From Desulfolinea sp964487745 (lineage in GTDB: Bacteria > Chloroflexota > Anaerolineae > Anaerolineales > Villigracilaceae), in assembly GCA_964487745.1 (NCBI GenBank), contig CAZASG010000012.1:20276-84275 (forward strand): a stretch of DNA of 64,000 nt, read 5' to 3'. The position numbers were made by a program, and so were the translations under genes. Positions 35,069 through 42,433 of this stretch are shown piece after piece. The notes beneath the pieces were generated by a model. That model saw nothing but the letters and a program-made list of their open reading frames with translations, was not told the origin of the DNA and did not search any database. The stretch's first letter is position 1, and every line of letters begins with the position of its first letter.

Positions 35069-35885
35069 AGCCCCCATAGCAGAAAAAGTAAACTTTGTGC
35101 AGGCGGGCGAAGGTAGCCCGCTCATCATGATCCACGGGCTGGCGGCTTCGCTCCACGATTGGGATGATCTCATCCCCGCCGCGGCAGAGAACGGATATGC
35201 CAGCTACGCTTTTGACTTGCTCGGTCATGGAGACAGCTACAAGCCCGAAGATGTCAAAGACTATAACGTCGACGAAGTCTATGCCCACATGGTGGAATGG
35301 ATCGACAGTCTTGATCTCGATGAGCCGCCCGTGCTCATAGCTCATTCTTTGGGCAGCTATCTGGCACTAATCCATGCCCTGCGTACGCCGGAACAAGTGC
35401 GTGCGCTGGTGTTGACCAACCCCTTTTATGATATCCGCCAGCTCTCGCCCACCATGCAGATTGTCTCGCGACATCAACTGCTCAATACACGCCTGATCGA
35501 AAGTACGCCTTACTGGATGTTCCGAGCTCTGGTCGATCTGAGCAGTATGAAATTCAATTTTGGTGGGGGAAGCAACAACAGTTATCTGCTCTCGGAAGAG
35601 ATTCGCAACCAGACTGCGTTGGACTATAAACGTGCTGACGCGGGCATCTTCAACCTACCACGCACGCTTCATGACCTGACCCCGAATCTGCCCAGCCTCG
35701 AGAAAAAGACTCTGGTGATCTGGGGTTATAACGACCGCACCCTAAATCCACCCTCGTTTTCTGAGTTGGTAGAGCTACTTCCCAACGCACGCGGGATACA
35801 GATCAATGCTTGTGGGCATGTGCCGCATCAATGCCATGCGCGGGAGTTCAATGAATATGTCTTTGAGTTTTTGGGAATGCTGTAA
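35046..35885 (+). CDS. alpha/beta-hydrolase
   Basis: 279 residues. Nucleophile in IAHSLGSYLALIH, oxyanion HGLAASLHDWDD, acid ETLxxPxx-type region VIWGYNDRTLNPPSF (Asp), His in INACGHVPHQCHAREF. Translationally coupled to the fusion gene (23-base overlap) and separated by no gap, so it probably works on the same metabolite or its product. Terminator follows 25 bases after the stop. Substrate unknown. Confidence 0.88.
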   Translation: MSKTSMIKAPIAEKVNFVQAGEGSPLIMIHGLAASLHDWDDLIPAAAENGYASYAFDLLGHGDSYKPEDVKDYNVDEVYAHMVEWIDSLDLDEPPVLIAHSLGSYLALIHALRTPEQVRALVLTNPFYDIRQLSPTMQIVSRHQLLNTRLIESTPYWMFRALVDLSSMKFNFGGGSNNSYLLSEEIRNQTALDYKRADAGIFNLPRTLHDLTPNLPSLEKKTLVIWGYNDRTLNPPSFSELVELLPNARGIQINACGHVPHQCHAREFNEYVFEFLGML

Positions 35886-35910
35886 AAGTCTCCCCCGCTC
35901 CTAAAGATGT

Positions 35911-35950
35911 ATCGCCCTAAATACAAAGCATTTAGGGCGATTGTTTTTTA
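35911..35950 (+). terminator. rho-independent terminator
   Basis: ATCGCCCTAAAT, loop ACAAAGC, ATTTAGGGCGAT, then TGTTTTTTAT. Ends the hydrolase pair; it overlaps the stop of the minus-strand dehydrogenase-like gene. Confidence 0.85.
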
Positions 35951-37117
35951 TAGAGTAAACTCTTCGCGAGTGATGTGGATATCCCGTTTTTTCAATTCCT
36001 CTATAAATTTCTCTGCTGGAATATCCTTTGTGGGGGTCAGTAAGCCACGTTTTCTGATATCGCCATTCAGAAGCATTTGTGCCCCAATACTGGCGGTATA
36101 TCCCACCGTGCGTTGCATGGCGAGCAGGCCTGTATCCAGATCGCGGCGGTCGATCATCTGGTAGATGATGCGTTTTCTTTTACCATCTTTCATCCCGCTC
36201 ACGTCGATGCGGATAGCAGCTACATCCCGCTCATCGTCGGCATATTGAAGCTGTGGGGCGAGCAGGTCATGTATGAATTGACGCGGCGAAACTTTTTGCT
36301 CATCAACGATGATCGGCTCTTCGTTCAGGAAGCCCAACTCGACTATTTTCTTCCAAAAGGCGGAATGTCCCAGCCAGCGCAATGAATATCTGCCGGTGCT
36401 GATGGTGGTCTCGGCGATATCTAGGATATCGAGATATTTGACCGCGTCACCGTTATAGTAGGCTTCCATTTCGCCGAGCGTATCGAGCGTGACCCGGTGC
36501 AGGTTCTCGGGAGAGAACATCTGACTTGGTGAGAGATGGATGACTTTCCCGTCCTTGAGCATTTTTGCGGGACGCTGGTATGCGCTGAGTACGCCTGCGA
36601 AGGTCCACGAGATCTTGTAGTTGATCGGGTTAGCCGCCGCTGCCGGCTCGGGTACGCCCGTCCCGTAGGCGTGTAACTCGTGGACTTCATCGAGTTCGCG
36701 GATGGCTTGTCCAGCCAGTACCAAATCGATGCCGGGGTCGAGTCCGCACTCGGGCAGGATAGTGATCCCTTTTGCTTCAGCAAGTTGACCCAAGTCTGCA
36801 TACTCTGGCAGGGCGTAGGATGTCTCGACAAAATGGATCCCGTTCTCAATGGCGAGTTTGAGCATCTGTACTCGAAATCCCTGTGGAAGGAGAACGATAA
36901 CAACATCCACTTTTTGCATTACTGTGGAGACGGCAGCTTCGTCCCGCACATCCAATTGAACAGGTTTAATTTTGTCGTTGCTCAGGCTTTGGACATAGGC
37001 GGTTAGATCAGCATAGTTTGCATCAACTGCGATGATCTCGGTAATATCAGGACTATTGGCGAGGTCATGAAGGGCGGCTTTTCCTTGTAATCCAACACCG
37101 AGTAGTAATATTTTCAT
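35948..37117 (-). CDS. saccharopine dehydrogenase-like NAD(P)-binding protein
   Basis: 389 residues from the ATG at 37115-37117, preceded by AGGAGAG; the open frame extends another 34 codons upstream without a better site. N-terminal Rossmann motif LLGVGLQGKAALHDL, then a long oxidoreductase fold with ILPECGLDPGIDLVLAGQAI (Sacchrp_dh_NADP type) and SGTGVPEP-like YGTGVPEPAAAANPINYKISWTF. Such enzymes act in lysine metabolism (aminoadipate/saccharopine) or as carboxynorspermidine-type reductases; reaction not settled. Divergent from the amino-acid ABC operon. Confidence 0.85.
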   Translation of the reverse strand: MKILLLGVGLQGKAALHDLANSPDITEIIAVDANYADLTAYVQSLSNDKIKPVQLDVRDEAAVSTVMQKVDVVIVLLPQGFRVQMLKLAIENGIHFVETSYALPEYADLGQLAEAKGITILPECGLDPGIDLVLAGQAIRELDEVHELHAYGTGVPEPAAAANPINYKISWTFAGVLSAYQRPAKMLKDGKVIHLSPSQMFSPENLHRVTLDTLGEMEAYYNGDAVKYLDILDIAETTISTGRYSLRWLGHSAFWKKIVELGFLNEEPIIVDEQKVSPRQFIHDLLAPQLQYADDERDVAAIRIDVSGMKDGKRKRIIYQMIDRRDLDTGLLAMQRTVGYTASIGAQMLLNGDIRKRGLLTPTKDIPAEKFIEELKKRDIHITREEFTL

Positions 37118-37428
37118 AATTCTCTCCTGCATTTTGGAAGATTTTTTGTGAGTGTTATGGTTATACTCCCGCTTTCGTTTTGTAGCAAGGAAAAATCTTT
37201 TTATGCAAATTTTATGCAAAGTATCTTAACTTTTCTTGCTCGTTGATCTTCTTTGCTCTATAATTGCTCATTATATTCGCTGCGCAAAGACTTTCCTGTT
37301 GAACGACAAACAAATCATCATAGCCAATAGTTACTTACGCATTGCTTTATGCTAAGGTTTTGCCAAGTTTCTATAAGTTTTGTTTAGGAATTGTTTTTGT
37401 GTAAATCACTTTCTTGGAGGAGTAAGAT
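37118..37428. promoter_or_regulatory. divergent regulatory region with tandem 11-bp repeat and promoter of aapJ-type gene
   Basis: About 310 bases between the divergent dehydrogenase and substrate-binding-protein genes. TTTTATGCAAA is repeated in tandem at 37199-37209 and 37210-37220. A perfect TATAAT lies at 37259-37264 with TTGCTC 17 bases upstream (37236-37241; weak -35). The leader from there to 37429 is about 160 bases, so it may carry regulation; no recognised riboswitch found. Confidence 0.5.
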
Positions 37429-38562
37429 ATGTCTCGTAAGTTGTTTCCCGTTGTTGCTCTGTTGATCGTTTTGAGCATGGTCCTTGCCGCTTGTGGCGGT
37501 GGTGCTGCACCTGAAGCTCCGGCTGAAGAGGCCGCTGCTGAAGCACCTGCTGAAGAAGCTGCTGCTGAAGCACCTGGCGAAACCGAAGGTCCCGCCCCTG
37601 CTGCCAGTGGCGACACCTTGGCAACCGTTAAAGAACGTGGCCACGTAATCTGTGGTGGTAACCAGAGCGTTCCCGGTTTCGGTTATCTTGACACCGAAGG
37701 TAATTTCTCCGGCTTTGATATTGACTACTGCAAAGCCCTTGCTGCTGCTGTTTTTGGCGACGCCGAAGCCTTTGAAATTCGCCCCCTTAGCTCCCAAGAG
37801 CGCTTCACCGCTCTCCAGAGTGGCGAAATTGATGTCCTGATCCGCAATACCACCTGGACACTCTCCCGCGACACCGATCTTGGTGCAAACTTCACCGCAA
37901 CCACTTTCTATGATGGTCAGGGTTTCATCGTCCGCAAAGCTGACGGTATCACTGTTCTTGAAGATCTGGAAGGCGGCACCGTTTGTGTCCAGACTGGTAC
38001 CACCACCGAAGCCAACCTGGCTGACGTAATGGCTGCTCGTGGCATTAGCTACGAACCGGTTGTTTACGAAGATGTAGAAACTGGTTGGACTACCTATGAA
38101 GAAGGTCGCTGTGATGCATATACCACCGATAAGTCCGGTTTGGTTGCCCGCCGCACACTGCTGACTGTTCCTGAAGATCATATGATCATGGATGAAACCA
38201 TCTCCAAAGAGCCGCTCGGACCTGTTGTCCGCCACGGCGACGATCAGTGGTTTGATATTGTTCAGTGGACTGTATTTGCTACTTTCTTCGCAGAAGAGCA
38301 TGGCATTACCTCTGCTAACGCTGCTGATATGATGGCTAGCACCAATGTTCCGTCAGAGAAGAAATTCTTCGGCACCGAAGGCGAATTGGGCTCCTTCTTG
38401 GGTCTTGACGCTGACTGGGCTTACAATGTTGTTTCCCAAGTTGGTAGCTACGAAGAGATCTACAACCGCAACCTTGGTCCTGATACTTTGACCTATATCC
38501 CCCGCGGTTTGAACAGCCTCTACACTGACGGTGGCTTGCTTTTCGCTCCCGCTTGGCGCTAA
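37429..38562 (+). CDS. aapJ: amino-acid ABC transporter substrate-binding lipoprotein
   Basis: 377 residues. Lipobox LAACGGG (Cys 22) then an Ala/Glu/Pro-rich linker and a bacterial solute-binding domain typical of the general L-amino-acid transporter (AapJ/BztA): VKERGHVICGGNQSVPGFGYLDTEG, GFDIDYCKALAAAVFGDAEAFE, LSSQERFTALQSGEIDVLIRNTTWTLSRD, FYDGQGFIVRK. High-quality GGAGG site before the ATG. Followed by a terminator and then the permeases, an arrangement that yields more binding protein than membrane parts. Confidence 0.93.
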   Translation: MSRKLFPVVALLIVLSMVLAACGGGAAPEAPAEEAAAEAPAEEAAAEAPGETEGPAPAASGDTLATVKERGHVICGGNQSVPGFGYLDTEGNFSGFDIDYCKALAAAVFGDAEAFEIRPLSSQERFTALQSGEIDVLIRNTTWTLSRDTDLGANFTATTFYDGQGFIVRKADGITVLEDLEGGTVCVQTGTTTEANLADVMAARGISYEPVVYEDVETGWTTYEEGRCDAYTTDKSGLVARRTLLTVPEDHMIMDETISKEPLGPVVRHGDDQWFDIVQWTVFATFFAEEHGITSANAADMMASTNVPSEKKFFGTEGELGSFLGLDADWAYNVVSQVGSYEEIYNRNLGPDTLTYIPRGLNSLYTDGGLLFAPAWR

Positions 38563-38580
38563 GCTGAATTTCTAAAAAAG

Positions 38581-38609
38581 ACAGGGAAGGTTTATCCTTC
38601 CCTGTTCTT
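38581..38609 (+). terminator. internal terminator after the binding-protein gene
   Basis: ACAGGGAAGG, loop TTTAT, CCTTCCCTGT, then TCTTTTA. It lies between the binding protein and the permease genes, so it likely attenuates read-through into them. Confidence 0.78.
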
Positions 38610-38736
38610 TTATGTACTTGTAACAAAAGGCTGGGAAAACATTTTTGGTTTATCACAGCTTTTCTTTTTTGTCCGAGGTTAAAACCTTGATGGGGATGTA
38701 GCTTTTATCCCAGTTATCTCTTTGGGAGTTTTACTT

Positions 38737-39918
38737 ATGGAAAAAACAAAGTATAGTACCGAAGAGGCTATCCCTTTTTGGCGAGACGAGCGTGTCCTGC
38801 GTGTTTTAGGACAAGTCGTTTTTCTTATTGTAGCCGTAGCTTTCTTTTACTACTTATACAATAATATGATTACCGCGTTGGCGGCACAAGGGATGACGCC
38901 GAGCTTCGAATTTTTAGAGCGTACAGCGGGGTTTGATATTGGCGAAAGCATGATCGAATATGTGCGATCAGACACCTATGGAAGAGCGCTTCTTGTAGGT
39001 ATGCTTAATACGATTTATGTCAGTATTATTGGCATTGTTTTCGCAACGATCTTTGGCGTTATTCTTGGTGTTGCCAGGTTGTCGACGAACTTCCTGGTTG
39101 CTAAGCTTGCTGCCATTTACCTTGAAATCCTCCGCAATCTTCCTCTTTTGGTTTTGCTTGTCTTTTGGTATAGCGCGGTTTTTATCACGCTGCCGCGCGT
39201 GAAAGAAGCAATTTCAGTTGGCCCTGTTTTCTTAAGTAATCGAGGCATTGTTGTCCCTTGGGGCATCCCTACGGAAACCTGGTCATCTTATTTGGCAGTA
39301 TTGCTTGTAGGTCTTATTGTTGCAATTGTTGTTGCATGGCGACTTAAGGTCATTGGCGAAAGAACAGGACGTCCTCCAATGACAACTCTGTGGAGTACAC
39401 TTTCTTTTCTTGGTGTTGGTGTCATTGGTTGGTTTGCTTTACCGCAAGCCCCTCTCACCGCGGATTACCCTGTACTGAAGGGTCTTAACTTCACAGGTGG
39501 CCATGTTTTTAGCCCGGAGTTTATGGCGCTTCTTTCTGGCTTGGTTATTTACACCGCAGCTTTTATTGGCGAGATCGTTCGCGCAGGGATCATGTCTGTT
39601 TCAAAAGGTCAGCATGAAGCTGCCAAAGCTTTGGGGTTGACCAGTTTTCAGACGCTTCGTCTAGTTATTTTCCCACAGGCGATGCGAGTTATTGTCCCGC
39701 CGTTGGCAAGCCAATATTTGAACTTGACGAAAAACTCATCTCTGGCAGTAGCAATTGGATATCCGGATTTGTTTGCGATTGGTGGCACCTCTCTTAATCA
39801 GTCAGGTCGCGCAGTTGAAGTAATTGCCTTGATGATGGGGCTATATCTCTTGAGTAGTTTGCTGACATCCGCATTCATGAACTGGTATAACGATAAAATT
39901 AAATTGGTGGAGAGATAA
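38737..39918 (+). CDS. aapQ: amino-acid ABC transporter permease
   Basis: 393 residues from the ATG at 38737 with GGGAG nine bases before; the UUG-start frame begins five codons earlier and is unlikely. Multiple membrane helices and a BPD_transp_1 domain with the His/Glu-type permease motif, AVEVIALMMGLYLLSSLL at the end and the coupling EAA-loop: SVSKGQHEAAKALGLTSFQTLRLVIFPQAMR. Unusual insert of about 100 residues between helices, as in AapQ. Pairs with the next permease. Confidence 0.92.
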   Translation: MEKTKYSTEEAIPFWRDERVLRVLGQVVFLIVAVAFFYYLYNNMITALAAQGMTPSFEFLERTAGFDIGESMIEYVRSDTYGRALLVGMLNTIYVSIIGIVFATIFGVILGVARLSTNFLVAKLAAIYLEILRNLPLLVLLVFWYSAVFITLPRVKEAISVGPVFLSNRGIVVPWGIPTETWSSYLAVLLVGLIVAIVVAWRLKVIGERTGRPPMTTLWSTLSFLGVGVIGWFALPQAPLTADYPVLKGLNFTGGHVFSPEFMALLSGLVIYTAAFIGEIVRAGIMSVSKGQHEAAKALGLTSFQTLRLVIFPQAMRVIVPPLASQYLNLTKNSSLAVAIGYPDLFAIGGTSLNQSGRAVEVIALMMGLYLLSSLLTSAFMNWYNDKIKLVER

Positions 39919-39920
39919 TC

Positions 39921-41120
39921 ATGACAACTTCTACATCTGAAGTACTTGCGCCTCCCACCGAGCGATATACAATTTTGGGGTGGCTGAAGAAAAATCTGTT
40001 TGGCTCGTTTGGGGATTCAATACTCACGATCATTGCGATCTGGTTGACTTATTCAATGCTTAGGCCGTCCCTGGCTTGGGGCTTTGGTGAGGCTAAATGG
40101 CAAGTCATTGCTGATAACCTTAAGCTTTTTATGGTGGGACGTTACCCTGCTGAAGAGCTTTGGCGTGTGTGGGCTGTTCTATATCTGTTGGCTGCAGTAA
40201 TAGGTTTTACCTGGGGTGTCTGGGTTAAAGGTAAAGAAAAAGCTGGTTATGTTTTGCTTGGTATACCTGTCTTCTTGGCGTTATTGCCCTTTAGCACAAC
40301 AATCCGTCTAATGATCCTTGCTCTCGATTTGCTTGGAATACTGGGTGTTTTGGTAGGGCGTATAAACAATCCCAAATTCAAAACATGGTCGATTGCTTCC
40401 CTATTACTATATTTCCCGGTAGGGATTTTCATCATCGGCGGTTTGACAGGTGATGGTGGTTTCTTGCCCACAGTTAAGCCAGACCTTTGGGGGGGCTTGA
40501 TGCTTACCATTCTCCTTGCGGTGATTGGTATCATCTTCTCTTTCCCTATCGGCGTCTCTTTGGCACTAGGACGGCAATCGAAATTGCCGATCATTAGCTG
40601 GTTTTCTGTTGGCGTTATCGAGCTTGTTCGTGGTGTTCCGCTAATTACCATTCTTTTCATGATGGATTTGATGTTGCCTCTGTTCCTTCCTGCTCAAATT
40701 CGTGTAGAAGGTGTTATTCGCGCATTTGTCGCGATCACGCTTTTTAGTGCGGCGTATATGGCAGAGAATGTCCGTGGTGGCTTGCAAGCCATCCCGAGAG
40801 GGCAATATGAAGCTGCTCATGCCTTGGGCTTGAATGGTTTCACAACGATGGCATTTATTATTTTGCCGCAAGCTCTGAAAGCCGTTATTCCAATTCTGGT
40901 TAGCCAATTCATTGGTCTATTGAAAGATACAACTCTTGTCATGATCCTGAGCCTCTTTGATGTTTTGGGGATTGGTAAATCAGTTTTGGGCAATCCCGAA
41001 TATGTTGGCACAGCAAAAGAAGTATATGTTTTCGTCGCAGCCCTTTTCTGGGTGCTAAGCTATGGATTATCTTACGCGAGCCAGCGACTAGAAACATCTT
41101 TGGGCGTTGGTGAACGCTAA
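39921..41120 (+). CDS. aapM: amino-acid ABC transporter permease
   Basis: 399 residues, AapM/BztC-like, with membrane helices and the EAA loop GLQAIPRGQYEAAHALGLNGFTTMAFIILPQALK, and a longer N-terminal part than typical HisM. Starts two bases after the aapQ stop, so translated together. Heterodimerises with aapQ in the inner membrane. Confidence 0.92.
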   Translation: MTTSTSEVLAPPTERYTILGWLKKNLFGSFGDSILTIIAIWLTYSMLRPSLAWGFGEAKWQVIADNLKLFMVGRYPAEELWRVWAVLYLLAAVIGFTWGVWVKGKEKAGYVLLGIPVFLALLPFSTTIRLMILALDLLGILGVLVGRINNPKFKTWSIASLLLYFPVGIFIIGGLTGDGGFLPTVKPDLWGGLMLTILLAVIGIIFSFPIGVSLALGRQSKLPIISWFSVGVIELVRGVPLITILFMMDLMLPLFLPAQIRVEGVIRAFVAITLFSAAYMAENVRGGLQAIPRGQYEAAHALGLNGFTTMAFIILPQALKAVIPILVSQFIGLLKDTTLVMILSLFDVLGIGKSVLGNPEYVGTAKEVYVFVAALFWVLSYGLSYASQRLETSLGVGER

Positions 41121-41131
41121 AAGGAGATATT

Positions 41132-41896
41132 ATGACCGACAAACCAATTTATGAAGAACAAGATCCGATTATTGTTTGCCGTGATGTCCAGAAATGGTAC
41201 GGCGATTTTCACGCTCTAAAAGGCGTTAACATGGAAGTGCGAAAAGGTGAAGTTGTTGTTATCTTTGGTCCATCCGGCTCAGGTAAATCAACCTTTATTC
41301 GCACGATCAATCGCCTTGAAGAACATCAGGGCGGGCAAATTGTTGTGGATGGCATTGAGTTGACACATGATATTAAGAATATCGAATCCATCCGAAAAGA
41401 GACCGGTATGGTCTTCCAGCAATTCAACCTGTTCCCGCACCTGACGGTAATGCAAAACATTACCTTGGCTCCGTTACAGGTCCGCAAACAAGAAAAAGAA
41501 GAAGCTGAGAAAACGGCTATGGAACTGCTCGAGCGTGTTGGTATCCCTGAGCAGGCCTATAAATTCCCCGGTCAGCTTTCGGGTGGACAACAGCAGCGTG
41601 TGGCGATTGCGCGCGCATTGGCAATGAAACCGAAGATCATGCTTTTCGACGAACCCACATCGGCGCTTGATCCTGAAATGATCAAGGAAGTGCTCGATGT
41701 AATGATCGAGCTTGCCAAGAGCGGTATGACCATGCTTGTGGTCACGCACGAGATGAGCTTTGCCCGCTCCGTGGCAGATACGCTCTACTTCTTTGACGAA
41801 GGGCAGATCGTGGAAAGCGGTTCTCCGGAAGAAATATACAACAATCCGCAAGAAGATCGCACCAAGCTTTTCCTCTCACAAATTTTGCAACATTAG
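41132..41896 (+). CDS. aapP: amino-acid ABC transporter ATP-binding protein
   Basis: 254 residues. Walker A GPSGSGKSTFIRTINRLEE, signature LSGGQQQRVAIARAL, Walker B IMLFDEPTSALDPEM and H-loop LVVTHEMSFARSVADTLYFFD; polar amino-acid class (GlnQ/HisP/AapP). Starts 11 bases after aapM with AAGGAG before the ATG and ends before a terminator. Provides energy to the two permeases. Confidence 0.94.
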   Translation: MTDKPIYEEQDPIIVCRDVQKWYGDFHALKGVNMEVRKGEVVVIFGPSGSGKSTFIRTINRLEEHQGGQIVVDGIELTHDIKNIESIRKETGMVFQQFNLFPHLTVMQNITLAPLQVRKQEKEEAEKTAMELLERVGIPEQAYKFPGQLSGGQQQRVAIARALAMKPKIMLFDEPTSALDPEMIKEVLDVMIELAKSGMTMLVVTHEMSFARSVADTLYFFDEGQIVESGSPEEIYNNPQEDRTKLFLSQILQH

Positions 41897-41912
41897 GATA
41901 TTCACAAACAAA

Positions 41913-41941
41913 AAAAGAGCCATCCTTGCGATGGCTCTTTT
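41913..41941 (+). terminator. terminator of the amino-acid ABC operon
   Basis: AAAAGAGCCATC, loop CTTGC, GATGGCTCTTTT; the T-run on plus strand ends at 41941, and the opposite A-run gives a T-run for the minus-strand lipoprotein gene too. Confidence 0.85.
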
Positions 41942-41943
41942 GC

Positions 41944-42432
41944 TTAAAAATCGAAGTTGCCTACTCTGCCTCCGTTGACCCAAACCCAATAACTTCCGGG
42001 TGGATAAGTGCCCAAATTAACACGAATATCAAAGGCGCGTAGCACCTGCTCGCATTCCAGATCAGGCTCTGCAACAGAGTAAACCTCCAAATTAACAAGA
42101 TTATCCTCGTCAGGTGGGTGAACAAAGATGCGTAATTCGTGACAGGGGGTTGGGAGATACCCACTGATATGCAGGATAACCTCGGCGGGCGTGCTGTCTG
42201 AAAAAAGCAAATAAATAGAACTGGTGATCGCATTTGCCCGATCAAGATCGCTGTCTCCAGCCTTGGGAAGATAACTGGGTGGAGCTTCTGTGCTAATGGG
42301 GTCCTCAGCAACAACAAGAGTGGGCTCAAGTGTAAAATCAAGTTCAAGAGTTGGTGTTTCTGGGGCAGAAAAATTGGCACAACCCGTCAATAAAATGACA
42401 CCAAAGATTAAGTTTCCTACATTCTTTTTCAT
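41944..42432 (-). CDS. lipoprotein, unknown function
   Basis: 162 residues from the ATG at 42430-42432, which follows the stop of the PEP-utilising kinase gene by one base; the longer frame starts inside that gene. Lipobox LLTGC (Cys 19 or so), Thr/Pro-rich linker, then a beta-rich domain with CHELRIFVHPPDEDNLVNLEV and a Cys later (DLECEQVLRAF). Translationally coupled to the upstream kinase gene. Family not recognised. Confidence 0.7.
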   Translation of the reverse strand: MKKNVGNLIFGVILLTGCANFSAPETPTLELDFTLEPTLVVAEDPISTEAPPSYLPKAGDSDLDRANAITSSIYLLFSDSTPAEVILHISGYLPTPCHELRIFVHPPDEDNLVNLEVYSVAEPDLECEQVLRAFDIRVNLGTYPPGSYWVWVNGGRVGNFDF

Positions 42433-42433
42433 G

